Positions 11,661 to 23,559 of a stretch of DNA of 64,000 nucleotides are shown piece by piece. The DNA lies in the NCBI RefSeq assembly GCF_030272615.1, contig NC_081412.1, positions 40,542,791-40,606,790 of the forward strand. Reading direction: 5' to 3'. Made by a program: the position numbers and the translations under genes. The notes below the pieces were generated by a model. That model was not told where the DNA came from. It ran no database searches and saw nothing but the letters and a program-made list of their open reading frames with translations. Numbering within the stretch: position 1 is the first letter of the stretch; each line of letters opens with the position of its first letter. This DNA is from Cryptomeria japonica. Lineage: Eukaryota > Streptophyta > Pinopsida > Cupressales > Cupressaceae.

Positions 11661-11799
11661 CATTGATGGCAACACTCATGAGAAAAATACAAAAACTGTT
11701 TCCAAAAATTGAAGTCCAAAAATATTCCAAAAAGATGTGCTCCCCCTGAGCAAGTGATCTCCTCTGTATAAGCATTTTTCTCCTCCACTACTCCCCCTT

Positions 11800-14700
11800 T
11801 GACATCAATGTCAAAGGTTTGTCAAAAATAATCAAACGAGCGCAAAAATTTCACCTCAAAGTCTATAACCGGTTGGTTACAATTCAAAAATTATCTGCCA
11901 AAACTAAATTAAGACTCTGCATAAACCTTTTGCTATCATTCAAAGTTGCCTTAGTCTATTAGATTGTACCAGTGAGATAATGCATGTGTTTTTCCAGTGA
12001 TCACTCTCCTTGAACTAATGCCTTAGAGATTTTATTTCTTTGAGAGATAAGATTATCCAACTTAGGACCAAGTTTATCTTTAAGTTCTTGGGCATTTGAC
12101 CTTATCCTTGCCTTCTATTTCTCAAATTTCTCTAATTTCTCCTCAAAACCTGCCATTTCCTACTCAATAACTGATATATGTCTGGATGAACCAATTACAT
12201 TATCAGCTATGTCATCAATTTATTTATGTGTTTTACTGATTTCCTTATCTACATCCTCTGTCAAAAGGTGAGGTTTGCATGTTTCCCTATATAGCTCCTT
12301 GTATTCCAAAATTGTAGAGTTAAGTACAGGTAATAATGTGTTCAAGTGTTCTGTACACTTATTTATAGTGTATTCAAAGAATTTGTTTCTCTTTTTCAAT
12401 TCTCTCCTTAATTGTGTCCTCATTCACCTTGTCAATAGTTATTACATTATCAGGAAAAAATTTGGACAATGTGTCCAATTTACTTAAAGAATCCTTAATC
12501 TGATCTATGTTACAATTTGGTGCAATCAACTTAAGAATAGGTAAAGTGTTGTCACTTGCCTTGTAGGCCAATGCATTGCAATTTGTTATCTTCTTGATTG
12601 AATCCAAAAGTACCTCTGTAACATTGGTAGGTCTAAATTCACCTATAGATGTGCCGGATGTCTGACCAATTATCTTTATTACCCCTTTGCTTCCATTAGG
12701 TGTATCCATTTTGGTTGCATTTTCCTTTGGTGGATCAGTCTGGGTTTGCATCTCAACCTGCAAAGGTTTCTCAAACTATTTCAATGTCGCGATGATTGTC
12801 TATTTCTCTGCTTCTCTGTGTACCTCTTCCTCAGTTTGTTTCTCAGAAAGTTCAACTGTGAGTATCTCTGTCTTCGGTGGCCCTATGCAAGTACCTTTAT
12901 CTTCAGTATGTTTTTCAGTCTTTGACAGTTTCTCTATTTGGGTTGGGATCTCAGCTTCCTAAGAGTCAATTGTTTGTGTCGGTTCCTCTGAAATATTTTC
13001 ATTATCAACAATGTCTACTTTAACCTCTGAATTATCTTTATCCACAACAATGATTACCTATTGAGTATCCACATTCATTGTAAAAAGTATCTCTTATTCA
13101 GGATTAGTATCATCATGTGTAATACCTTCAGTATTAATAACTGGTGGATCTTATGAGTGCATCGATGCAGTATCCAAAGGTGGTGGTGGAAGATTGTCAA
13201 TAATCTTAATGTTTGGAACTCCACCAATTTTTCCTTTACCCTTGTCCTTGTCTTTCTGATACACTTTGAATGTCTTTTTAGGTTTGTTCATTTCCTCTTG
13301 TTTTTCTTTCTCCACAAAGAATGTCCCATTTATCTGCAATCTCATCTGCAATTTCCTTCACTCTTCCAAGCACCAAGCTTACCTATTGGTGTCCACTAGC
13401 AAATAGTGATCGGTTAGCCTCAGAAATAAGTTCATCAATTTCTTCTTTGGAGTCAATCGGGTGAATAGCCAAGAGTGCTTAAACCTTCAATTTCTTGTCT
13501 AATTCCATCATTGATAGCCTTTTAGCTTCTAATCTCATGTAGAGATCATTTGGTAGCTCCTCAACAACTTCAATCAAAACTTTCTTATAAATGTCTAAAT
13601 GAAGAATAATGTTTTCTTCAATAGTGCTTTTGTCAGTATCATTTGAAGAAGTATACCATTTGTTCATATTAGACAAATTACCTTCCTCTATTATTTCATT
13701 CAGTAAGTCATTCAATGTGGGGTTTGTCGGTGTCTATTTTCTCTTTGGAGTAAGCTTCTTCTTGGGTTCCCTAACCGCCTACTGTTTCTTCCTTAATGTT
13801 CTTGTTTTCTTCGGAGAAGGAGAGGGTACCGGTGAGGGTTTTCTCTTCCTTTCCACTCTTTTGAACTCAGCTTCCTTACTACTGTCATTGTCAGAATATG
13901 TGTCAACCAGTGAAATATGTGCCTCCAGTTGAAGTCCTTCAAGCTCACTAGCCGATATGCCACTAAAGTTCATGACATTTTCTTTGATTTCCTTTACTTT
14001 CTTGGATGCATCCCTAATGCATTTTTCTCTTCTCTTAGTCCTTTTCTGAATAAATACTTTATTCTCTATGGTTTCTGCATTTACAAATAATTCTTCAGAT
14101 GGCTCTCCTGGTGCATCAATCAATGCTTTTTCATATGTTTCCAGAACATGTAGATCAACCTCACAACCCATTTTAGTAACCCAAATAGTTCTAGGGCTTA
14201 CTGCTTCCATCCAGGTTTCATCTCTTTTAATGACAAAGCAGATTTCCTTGTCATATTTTTCAACTATGATTTGAGGAATCCTTACCCTAGCTCTCATCTT
14301 AGATTGGAAAGATTTAAAGTAATCAGTTATGTTGTTGACTCTAGTAGTTTCCATGCTGGTAAAAGATTCCTGTAGTTTTTTTCCTACCGGTATATCATAA
14401 CCAAAATCTTTGGGTCTTGTACCAGGGATCTCTTTGGTGAAATATAGCATTAAACATACTAGAAGGTTTCCAAAGCAGGAAGTACCCTTCTTGTCTCCCT
14501 TAATCTTTTCCAAGTTGTCGATAAGCTCATGTTTTAACCATTCACACACATCTATCTTAGCAATGTTGTTTATCATTTCATGTGCACTGTAAATACACAG
14601 ACTGGAAACAAAATTGAGTCTATTAGCATGTGTGGCTTTGTATCCAAGAACCATACTTACATTTCTCACATTGATGTCCTTAATGTCATTTACTCTAAGT

Positions 14701-15203
14701 GATCTATTGTTAGATGTTGCTCTGGTTAGGCTTGTCACCATTTTGTTGGGAATCTTCTTTGTCTTATCAAGTCTACTACCGGTTGAGGGTAAACAAGTAA
14801 CTGCCCTAATTGCTTGTTGGGTTATCTTACAAACAGACTCCAACCATAAGAATTCTCCATGTGGTTTACTCAATACAATCCTTACCACTTCCTCTGGAAA
14901 TTGAGGGATATTTAGTATCTCCACAATCTTGTGTTTGGGTTTAACAATTCCATGTTCATCACAAATGACCTTATTAAACATTTTCATTAACTCCTCAAAT
15001 CCTAGATCTTCTATATTGCAATGTATATAAGTCCTAGGGTCTTCTGCAAATGCTACTCCCTTAGGTGTTTTTGAAAAAGCTCCTACAAAGTCGTCTTGCT
15101 TTGCAATCACGTGAATTATCTTGAAAACGAGCCTAGGGAATTTCACATTCTCCACAATGGTAGGGTTTTGAATAAACTTAGGAACAAAAGATGAAGCAAC
15201 CAT
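11800..15203 (-). pseudogene. Element A ORF2: conserved long ORF of unknown function
   Basis: The longest intact part is 13779-15203 (474 codons, ATG at 15203, MVASSFVPKF). In the same frame it continues past a stop at 13779 to about 13479; further frames with indels reach about 12220, so the ancestral ORF was near 1000 codons. The first ~330 residues match element C's ORF2 (51386-54347): both have YI(H/D)C(N/K)IEDLG, RI(V/I)LS, IKD, VIGY, a FG.LLV block with LMLYF or LFFYF, and IVEKYDKEICF / IVKKYQDDICF. Then follow an acidic stretch and a Ser/Pro/Lys/Arg-rich segment (about residues 440-474). The distal helical part (about 12220-12763) also resembles C, for example KPHLLTEDV beside QPHLFCDDV. 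No protease, RT or integrase motif is present. A distant link to plant retroelement ORF1-like or plant mobile domain proteins is possible but untested. Confidence 0.7.
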
Positions 15204-15660
15204 TATGAAAAATACCTCTTATCCGAATGCTTGCTAAATGCTTGAAAAACACTTCACAGATTCACCTTGAATGCCTTTGCTCGATTTCGTGCTCATAGAA
15301 AGTTTGAAATGAGGGTTTTCTTGGTGCTTTACAGCCAAAAAGTTATTCAAAACATCATTAAATGCTCGCCGGTTAAGTGAAAACTGAACACACTTGCTAG
15401 TAAAGAAGAGATGTATCTTCTCACCATTAACCGAGGGTAGAATGCATGTTTTTCAATTCACTACCATACCCCCAAGGGATTATTCCTTAGTTAGATGAAG
15501 AATATCCTATCGGTGGAGGATTACTCTGTTCTACCAGTGAAGATATAGTTTCATAAGTTCTCTAATCTCTTTTCTTAATCCACTATTTAGAAAATTCTTT
15601 CTTTACTTCTTCTACCTTCTCTTTTCCCTTCAAGCTAGATCTCATATTATTTTATGGTGC
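15204..15660 (-). other. Element A spacer between gag and ORF2, with a hairpin plus G-run
   Basis: On the element strand, after the gag end, there is a short stem (CTAAGG pairing with CCTTGG, about 15471-15490) followed at once by a G5 run, and then a leader of about 270 bases before the ORF2 ATG at 15203. Element C has the same arrangement at 50955-51385. There is no obvious TATA box on this copy. Confidence 0.45.
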
Positions 15661-15661
15661 A

Positions 15662-16402
15662 TTCTTGCTTCTACAAAATTTAGCAATATATCCAATCTTG
15701 TTACAAGCATAACAAGTCACATTATTCCTCTAAATAGCCTTTCCATATCCTTGACAGGTTTGTGATCTGCATTGATTAGATAAATGTCCAAATCTTCCAC
15801 AAACATAACATTTCACATTCATTATGCAATTTTCTAAATTATGACCAACTTTTTCGCATTTGGAACATTGATCGGTGGGTGTGTTTGTGTTCTGATTATT
15901 TCTAAATATACATTGATTTTCTCTATGACCATATTTGTTGCAATTGAAACATTTTCCATTAAATTTGTAAGGATTAGGTTGTCTTACCAGTTTGTTCTGA
16001 TCTTCATTGTTTGCAGTACCAGAACTTTCTCCAACTTCAAATCCAAGTCCATTAGTATCTCCATTAGGCTTCTGACTTTTCAACATGTCATCAAGCTCCT
16101 GTAAACTTTTCTTGAATTTTTCTTTTTGTTTATTTGCAGTAGCCAACTCATTTTCCAGAATTCCATCTTGTCTCATTAGCTCAGTTTTATTATGTTACAT
16201 GTGAATCAGATTTGTCTTTAGTATATCATTTTCATGACTAAGTCTCATATTTTCATTTCCAGCATCATTAAATCTCCTAGTCAAGTCTTCTTCATTTTTC
16301 TTCCTATCTTCAATATTTTTACATAACCTCATAGTCATATCTTGCATTTCATTCTTCATATTATTGTTTTCTTGTCTCAACTTGTTTGCACTATTTCTCA
16401 TG
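15662..16402 (-). pseudogene. Element A gag-like ORF: coiled coil and four zinc knuckles
   Basis: From 16401 leftwards: a Gln/Asn/Glu/Lys-rich stretch with heptad character (NKLRQENNNMKNEM), a stop at about 16195, a second coiled-coil segment, a TNGLGFEVGESSGT motif, then CCHC knuckles CFNCNKYGHRENQC, CSKCEKVGHNLENC and CYVCGRFGHLSNQC. After a stop at 15730 the same frame has a fourth, CYACNKIGYIAKFC, in which the His is Tyr. The zinc knuckles would bind RNA for packaging. The usual N-terminal capsid-type domain of copia Gag is not visible between the PBS and the coiled coil. Element C's gag (49682-50862) has the same order, so this is the family's normal form rather than a local deletion. 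Two in-frame stops make this copy a pseudogene. Confidence 0.75.
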
Positions 16403-16499
16403 AAGTTTTGTTCTTTTATTTTGTGCTATAGCAAAGTTCTCCTGAAGTCCTTTAATGAATTCCTATGCAATCCTTAGATCAATGAAAATAGAGGACCAA

Positions 16500-16511
16500 G
16501 CTCTGATACCA
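16500..16511 (-). other. Element A primer-binding site
   Basis: Plus strand gctctgatacca is the exact complement of TGGTATCAGAGC (initiator-Met tRNA PBS), two bases inside the LTR edge at 16514. It proves minus-strand orientation and that 16514-17217 is the 5' LTR. Confidence 0.9.
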
Positions 16512-16513
16512 AT

Positions 16514-17217
16514 TGTTAGAATCAATGATAGTCCCAAAGACACTGAGAGGTGGGGGGTGAATCAGTGTCTAACCGGTTAACAAAATATTTATACTTATTT
16601 AAAACTTTTCATCCCAAAACAGTGTACCGGTAAATAAGAATAATAGAGACAGCATAGGGAACATGCCATAACACAAGATATTTAATGAGGAAACCTGGTG
16701 TGGGAAAAACCTCGATGGGATTTGTGACCCACAATATTTACTCACTAGCCAATGAATAAATACTACTTACAATGAGGGGCCTGCACATGCAGGGAGGCAA
16801 ACAACCTAGAGCACACTGCTCAATAAAGAGTCACACTGACTACAAAATGGATTATCAAAATCCAATACAATGTACTGATTCAAAACAACATCTCTCATGC
16901 CAGGTTGAGTACCGGTTTAAGCTCAGTCAATAACCAAAACCTTCGTTGTCAACTATATCACCTTATACAAAATTGCCTTATACTTCACATCTATCTCCAT
17001 TCCAAAATGACCTAAAAATTCTCATTCATATTTGAGTCTATTACAATGTACCATGTTGGCTTTTACAAAAGATAATTATAATTCAAAACAATAAATAAAA
17101 TTTTATTCCATGTTGGCCTGAGTGTCGGTATGCATTATTGTTGATGTCAGTGAAGTGGTTGCCGATGTATGTAGAGGTCTATTGCTGATGCTAGTATCTG
17201 TCGCTTGGTTTCCAGAT
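16514..17217 (-). repeat. Element A 5' LTR, truncated at its outer end
   Basis: Starts TGTTAGAATC next to the PBS and matches 10854-11646 until TTCCAGATG at about 17217. About 65 bases present at the end of the other LTR (from ATTGCCAGTTGG to GCCAACA) are missing. Here they are replaced by the TG-start of another LTR (K), so the outer U3 end of A was lost or displaced. The remainder is not found further right in the window. A hairpin motif with TGGG and CCCA arms lies near 16716-16735. Confidence 0.75.
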
Positions 17218-18320
17218 GTGACAATGCAGAAAACTGAGAGCGGGGGTTGAATTAGTTTTCTCAAAAAATCACTACAACTTAAACCACAAATCAAATATGA
17301 TAATTAATAGTGAAAGTGTCAAACAACACCACATCAATAGCACACATAACACCAAAATTTTTGATGTAGAAAACCTGGTTAAGGAAAAAAACATGATGGG
17401 AACCTACCCACAATGAGATAATACCTTGTTATGAGTAAGTGAAATATTACAATGGGAATGAACATGCATTCAGACACTGCCTATTGCTCACTACTCAAAC
17501 AAGAAACCCAAAAGGGCTACAACCCTTAGGGAAGGCTCATTGCCTTAGAAGAAGTCTCACTGACTTACAAAAGAATTCAAAAAACAATCCGAATTATATG
17601 AATTATAAAAAATAGCATCTCCATATGTCTGGGTATAGTTTCGATTAAACTCACTGTCAAATCTTCTCTGCAACACACTTCTTTTCATAACTTCGCACAA
17701 CTTTCCTGCCACTGAATGATTGATACAATATTTGCACATAGCACGATACCTCTCAATAATTATTACATTCATTTATACAAGACATCAACCCCTGAAATAT
17801 AGGTCGGCTCAACACATGCTACATATTACAAAAATATAATTACATACATTATAACAACACATGCGGACCAAAACAATGTTGGCTAAGACATAGTTTGGAC
17901 CTAAACAACCACCACAAATATGAAACATCTCCAATAATTATGCCTCAATCATCCGCAACACGCTGCCAAACCATGAATGTCACATAACATGAAGAACATC
18001 ACCGGACAAGGAAAATCTTCAATAATGCACACAATAATCAATGCATACCATCAATATGAATAGAACACAATCTAGAGACATTCACAAGCAATGTGAATTG
18101 CACCACAACAACCACACCAACTCGGATTACTAGAATCATTATCATCTCTCTACCGAAGCTCAAGAACAACAAGATAACTAACCGTCAACCTGGAAGATTT
18201 TCTTGTGGATTTCCAAATCATGAACAAATCCAACTGAGGACACACATCCAAGACTAAAGCTATTACAATTCTGGAGCAATACAAAGCACAAACCAAAATA
18301 CATTGCTCCAAATCATGAAC
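17218..18320 (-). repeat. LTR K (copia-type), partial
   Basis: Starts TGTGACAATGCAG with the CTGAGAG plus G-run plus TGAAT signature that begins (on the plus strand) LTRs A, E and G, and has the conserved TGGGAACCTACCCA hairpin at 17393-17413. No PBS complement precedes it and no polypurine tract follows it. It merges at about 18320 into gypsy integrase sequence, so it is a truncated LTR. The right boundary is approximate. Confidence 0.55.
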
Positions 18321-18324
18321 CAAT

Positions 18325-18720
18325 CTTAGCTTGCTCCATCTTTGATATGATTGAAGAGGTTTAAGAGAATTTTACAGTGTTCATCGAGCATTTCAAGTCA
18401 TTGAAGGCGTTATTCTCTATGAGAATTGTCGACAAGGATGCCCTAGAGAAACTTGTAATGAAGCAATCTCTAACTCTAAAGGAATAATTGCATTGACACC
18501 ATAAACATGGTTGTAAGAAGTAACACTCATAGTTGTACAAATACTAGTTCTATAGGCGCATAAAGCATAAGACAATTGAATATGCAAATCCTTACAATGT
18601 TTATTGATAGTTTTACGAAGGATTTGCTCAACCTCTATATCTTCTAGTTGTCCTACCCCCATATCCTAAATCATCTTTTGGATAACTTTCGCTTATATTT
18701 TACTTTTTTGAGACAATCGT
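18325..18720 (-). pseudogene. Gypsy integrase fragment (3' part), decayed
   Basis: On the minus strand 18417-18662 reads YALCAYRTSICTTMSVTSY then NHVYGVNAIIPLELEIASL and VSLGHP. This matches the segment after the integrase core of element H ([43 protein letters not shown], in shorter blocks). Nothing upstream or downstream completes the gene. A second, independently decayed copy lies at 22880-23530. Confidence 0.65.
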
Positions 18721-19260
18721 CACATTATCTAACATTCATAATTTACCTTCAGTTCCTTTCCAATCTAATACAACACACAAGATGTAAGGCTAGGCCTCTT
18801 CGGTTAAAAGCTAAATTCTGAAGGTCTCCATTTCACTAAGGTCATCTAGGACATGATTCCAACCCCGTCTCTTATTATTCTTTTAAAGATGGGCACTCTA
18901 TCTATCAAGTATGAATCTTAGTACTAATGTTATTGTCATTCATATTGACTAATTTAGTTTTTCAAGTTCTTGTTAGATTAAGACATTCCTAGGCTTTGTG
19001 TTTTTGTTGAACCGCTATGCTTATGGATTTAAACCTTTCTCATGCTTTCATGTTCAAATAAAGTCTTAACCTAACTTTTTAAATTTTAAGGGGTAAACAT
19101 TTTTCATCTGATGAGGTAAAAACCGGGAGCCCACATCCCGAAAATAAACAATAATACTCTATCAAAATTTGATTCTTGATGACAAGAACACCACCACCAC
19201 AACTTAAACCGTCACACCACACCTACGTAAACAAATCCATATATGACTTATCCAACTTGA
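18721..19260. other. No gene recognised
   Basis: AT-rich sequence. The part to about 18900 is the diverged counterpart of 23520-23640, as part of the duplication described for 18325-24741. The rest shows no long frame, repeat or retroelement motif. Confidence 0.4.
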
Positions 19261-19261
19261 C

Positions 19262-20590
19262 TCAAAAAGATACTATACTCTTTAAAAGTGCCATCTAAGA
19301 GTATCTTTGGTAGTAGGCGCCTACAAATCTTTAGGGAGGTACATAAATAGTAAGTTAATAGAAGAGTCACGGTGGCCTGCTCATGAATGATTATTCTCTT
19401 TGGATTTAGACTGCCTTTTCCAATGGGCGCCCAATTTCCTTGACCAGCTCATACTCTTGAAGAGTCGCGAAACACGATTTCCATTAACAGCTGCGTAATG
19501 ACATCCAATTAATTAAGATATTTACAAAATTACGCCCTACCTCTGGACCGCAAGGTCAGAAAGTGTTGGAAATTAGTGAATTTAATGCTTATTTTAAGTG
19601 AATTGGGTATGTTTTGGATGGAGTAATGATGGGTAAGGCAAAAGACTGGATGTTAAATGGGGGCTGCTTCTTTCAAACCAGATCTGAAGTTGATCATGTC
19701 AATATACCCCACGTTATCATGTTGAAAAAGATTGTATTGTAATTTTATGTTAATGTTGAATTCATGCCCTACCTCTGGTCCCCAAAAAGTGAACAGGCCA
19801 AGGTCAGAAAGTGTTGGAAATTAGTGAATTTAATGCTTATTTTAAGTGAATTGGGTATGTTTTGGATGGAGTAATGATGGGTAAGGCAAAAGACTGGATG
19901 TTAAATGGGGGCTGCTTCTTTCAAACCAGATCTGAAGTTGATCGTGTCAATATATATAAGAAAAACGCATCACCCCCACGTTATCTGTGGATACCCACAC
20001 AAATATCTCTAAAAGAAAAAGATTGGATAAAAAGGTGGCAAACACTCTACAAAACTATACTCTTTAAAAGTGCCATCTAAGAGTATCTTTGGTAGTAGGC
20101 GCCTACAAATCTTCAGGGAGGTGAAATAAATAGTAAGTTAATAGAAGAGTCACGGTCGCCTGCTCATCAAGCCGCAATCTAAATCCATTCTCTTTGGATT
20201 TAGACTGCCTTTTCCAATGGGCGCCCAATTTCCTTGACCAGCTCATACTCTTGAAGAGTCGCGAAACACGCTTTATAAAATTTCTTATACTTTTGGCCCC
20301 ACGATTTCCATTACCAGCTGCGTAATGAGATCCAATTAAGTAGGAAAAAGATTGTATTGTAATTTTATGTTAATGTTGAATTCATGCTCCACTAATTAAG
20401 ATATTCACAGAATTACGCCCTACCTCTGGTCCCCAAAAAGTGAACAGGCCAAGGTCAGAAAGTGTTGGAAATTAGTGAATTTAATGCTTATTTTAAGTGA
20501 ATTGGGTATGTTTTGGATGGAGTAATGATGGGTAAGGCAAAAGACTGGATGTTAAATGGGGTCTGCTTCTTTCAAACCAGATCCTATGTA
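19262..20590. repeat. Cluster of duplicated short modules (period about 785 bp plus an extra copy)
   Basis: A segment starting CTCTTTAAAAGTGCCATC is present near 19272 and again near 20057. A module beginning GCCCTACCTCTGG and running to the CAAACCAGATC motif is present three times: 19534-19707, 19765-19957 and 20417-20582. The copies are nearly identical, so the local duplication is recent. A diverged fourth copy is at about 23860-24030. Two copies run into a TATATATAAG or TATATAAAAG box. I see no protein-coding frame and no transposon termini. Confidence 0.7.
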
Positions 20591-21153
20591 CACACTAGTA
20601 GTAGTGATTATGTATCCTATGTACACACTAGTAGCTTTATATTGCTGGAATCATCACATTTAATAAAACACAACCTTTCAAGCCTTTTCTTGGTCTTCTG
20701 TTCTAATCATTAACCTCAAGACGAACCAATTTATATGTTTTAAAAATGTCATAAAATCTCTTTCCACAAGATAGACACAATTTTATCATTGAGGTGCTAA
20801 GAGTGTATTAAAGTGTAAATTGTTATATTCAATGTGAATATTCTAGTATTACTTTTTTTAGTAAGTGATAATATAAAAAATTGTATATGTAATTTGTTTC
20901 TTTTTAATTGTATGATACAAGAGTTTTAAGTTATCCAATCTAAATAAAGTATAATAAATCTTTAGTATATAAAAGAACATCTAAAAAAGGATAACAATAC
21001 AAAAGAGAATGAGACAAGAATAGAAAAGAAGATAGACATAAATATTACTCTGAGAATATATTTTTAAGCAAAAACTCAACCTCCTAAGCACCAATATTTT
21101 ATCTACAACAATAATACTCACAATACACTCTCAATTTTACAGCGTCATAATAG
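20591..21153. repeat. AT-rich segment, left copy of a dispersed duplication
   Basis: Matches 24400-24741 with indels (shared blocks include ATGATACAAGAGTT, AAAGAGAATGAGACAAGAA and CTCCTAAGCACCAATA). It has no gene. The similarity ends at about 21150, which is where the right copy is cut by element E. Confidence 0.6.
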
Positions 21154-22880
21154 ATGAACGTTCTAGACTTTGGACATTATTTTACAACATATCAATCCAA
21201 AAGATACGACACGTTCTCCATTGTGAGCCCTCAATATATGGCCCAAGGAGATCCAAAAAATGACCAATAGTTTTCAGTAAATCGTCAACCAAAATCATGA
21301 CCGTAAAATGGACACTAAATCTTCAAGGTCAAAATCCAAATATCCCCACATGTGATGCCTCCATAATAGAATGTAACTACTCTTGCTAGGAATCTTTGAC
21401 AATTATGGCATGGGGTATGATAGGAAACTCCAAAGTTCTCTCTAATGAGATGGTAATTACTCTTACACATGGAAATTATTAATCAATCCAAAATATGATA
21501 GTCCAAATCCACTAAACAACACCCCTTTAAAACTATCATAAGACATGACATGTGGTAAGGAGTACTAATTACAGAATCTTCATGATTATACCCATGTGAG
21601 ATGCCCTTTTATAATATGATATATATTAAATAGTTAGACTACTCATAACAATCTCTCACTTGTCCAATATATCGAAAGAAACATAAGGGGCTTTGATGAA
21701 GTCAACTAAAATGGTAGGGTTTGTTCCCCATATTCAACCTTCAGCATCTAAAATTATTTTTGATCATAAATTTTATTAAAACATCCACAACATTCACCAA
21801 TGTACCCTTTTTCTAAACCATAACCTAATTATCATTGACCTTGGGCTATGTGCCTAGAAATGGAGGATCAAAAGGGGATCTTAAGTGACCACACTTTTTT
21901 GAAATCAATAAAAGATGATCTTGGATAACAAATTGAAGACGCAACAATAACAATCTACACATAGTATTGTAAATAGTTTAGGGAGGCACAATGACATCTT
22001 TGATATTGTGGCACAATTGAGAGTAGAGGTAGGGTCCCTACAAGATAATATGGAGTGATGGTGAGATGAGAGATTGTAGATGCATTGCAAGAACATTGAA
22101 ATCCAGACAAGGATAGTGGGACTCGGAGGTGTATCTAGGAAATAGAGATGAGTCACTTTAGGAGTCACTCACAATGCATGACATCACATAGTTGTTCTTC
22201 TATTCCATAGTCATCATGAATAGGACCTGATTGTTTTATTAGCCATCATCTATAGGGTGATGAGATATAATATGATTGCACACCACACTTTGTTTCAATG
22301 GTGATTTTGTTGTATATCTTCTAGCAAAACTATTGTGTTTTTATGTATAAGGATGATGTTGTTTTGAGATTCTTTTCATAGATGTCACATGTGACAACAC
22401 AAAATAATTTGTTATATTGCTTTGATTAAATACAACAAAGATTTAAGTAAAACATAATGACATGAACATGTATGTCTAATTTAATACAATTGTGATTAAA
22501 ATGATTAATTCAATACATGTGTGGTCTAGTTCAACAACCTTTCATAAGTATTTAACTAAATGCAACAAATGATGATGTAATGTACACATGCTAAGTTAAT
22601 GTCGATGTGATCTAGCTAAATGGTTTTCTAACTAAATACAACATGATAGATAACTAGCATGGCATATGGAATACTAAATTATATACAAACATAAAGAATG
22701 TAATTTCTTAATCTATTCAAAGGAAACTACAAAATGAATCGAAGAGAACCAAAAAATTACATGAAGGAACCATTATACACTAAATAGAAAGAGAATCTAA
22801 CTATTTACCATAACATGCTTTTAAAGATAAAAGTGCTAGCATGTCATTCACTAAAGAAGAGAGAAAGAGGAAAGAAGATT
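21154..22880. other. Unassigned sequence with a possible copia LTR edge at 21649
   Basis: No protein could be recognised on either strand. At 21640-21664 the plus strand reads CTCATAACA followed by ATCTCTCACTTGTCC. In minus orientation this would be a purine tract followed by an LTR start TGTTATGAG, a form common in Angela-type copia elements. No partner LTR or PBS was found. From 22200 to 22880 the sequence is AT-rich and featureless. Confidence 0.3.
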
Positions 22881-23530
22881 AATCATAGTATCTACATAGA
22901 TGCATAGAATTAATAGGATCCTTTAGACGAGTGCCAACCATGTCTACTAATTTGTGAGAACCCAAGTACTAAACTTCAATGATGATGTATGGTCCAAGCT
23001 GATTCGAGCTAAACTTTCCTTTTTCACCTAGAAGAGCATTTATGTTACATTGATTCTCATAAAGCACCAAGTCACCAGCTAAGAAAGAACATTGAATAAC
23101 TTGATCATTATAGCTTTGTTGCATTGCCTATCGATAGGCTTGAAGATGTTTGAGAGCATTTATACACTGTCCATCGAGCATTTCATGTTGTTGAAGGCAT
23201 TGTTCTCTATGAGAATTGGAAGTCGTCAAGGATGTCTGAGAGAAACTTGCAATGAAGGAATCTTTAACTCTAAATCCATAATTGCATCGACACCATAAAC
23301 AAGGTTATAAGGAGTAGTACTTGTAATTGTATGAATACTAGTTCTATAGGCCCATAAAGCATATGATTATGGAGTATGCCAATCCTTACAATGTTTATTA
23401 ACAGTTTTACAAAGGATTTTCTCAACCTCCATATATTCCAGCTACCCTACCCCCATATATCTTGAATCATCTTTCAGATAAGTTTCTCTTATCTTTTTCT
23501 TTTTTGATACACTCTTCAGATTATCTAACA
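22880..23530 (-). pseudogene. Gypsy integrase C-terminal fragment, second copy
   Basis: Read on the minus strand, 22920-23085 encodes a decayed integrase C-terminus: a GDLVLYENQ-like start, then KGKFS, NQLGPYII (the GPY motif) and a PINSMHL-like end. These correspond to GDLVLRENP, QGKFESNWLGPYVV and DPINNMHLKWFY in element H. Further right (23120-23450) it matches the same integrase segment as 18325-18720. The order fits a minus-strand gypsy remnant with numerous stops. Confidence 0.6.
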
Positions 23531-23559
23531 TTCAGAATTTGCCCTGATTTTTTTTCCAA

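Noticed and set aside
16500-16511. tRNA gene remnants at the TGGTATCAGAGC sites
   Set aside because: These are 12-base primer-binding sites next to LTR ends; no cloverleaf surrounds them.
21154-21649. A complete copia LTR
   Set aside because: Only a possible right edge with a purine-tract complement is seen; no partner LTR, PBS or clear left edge.
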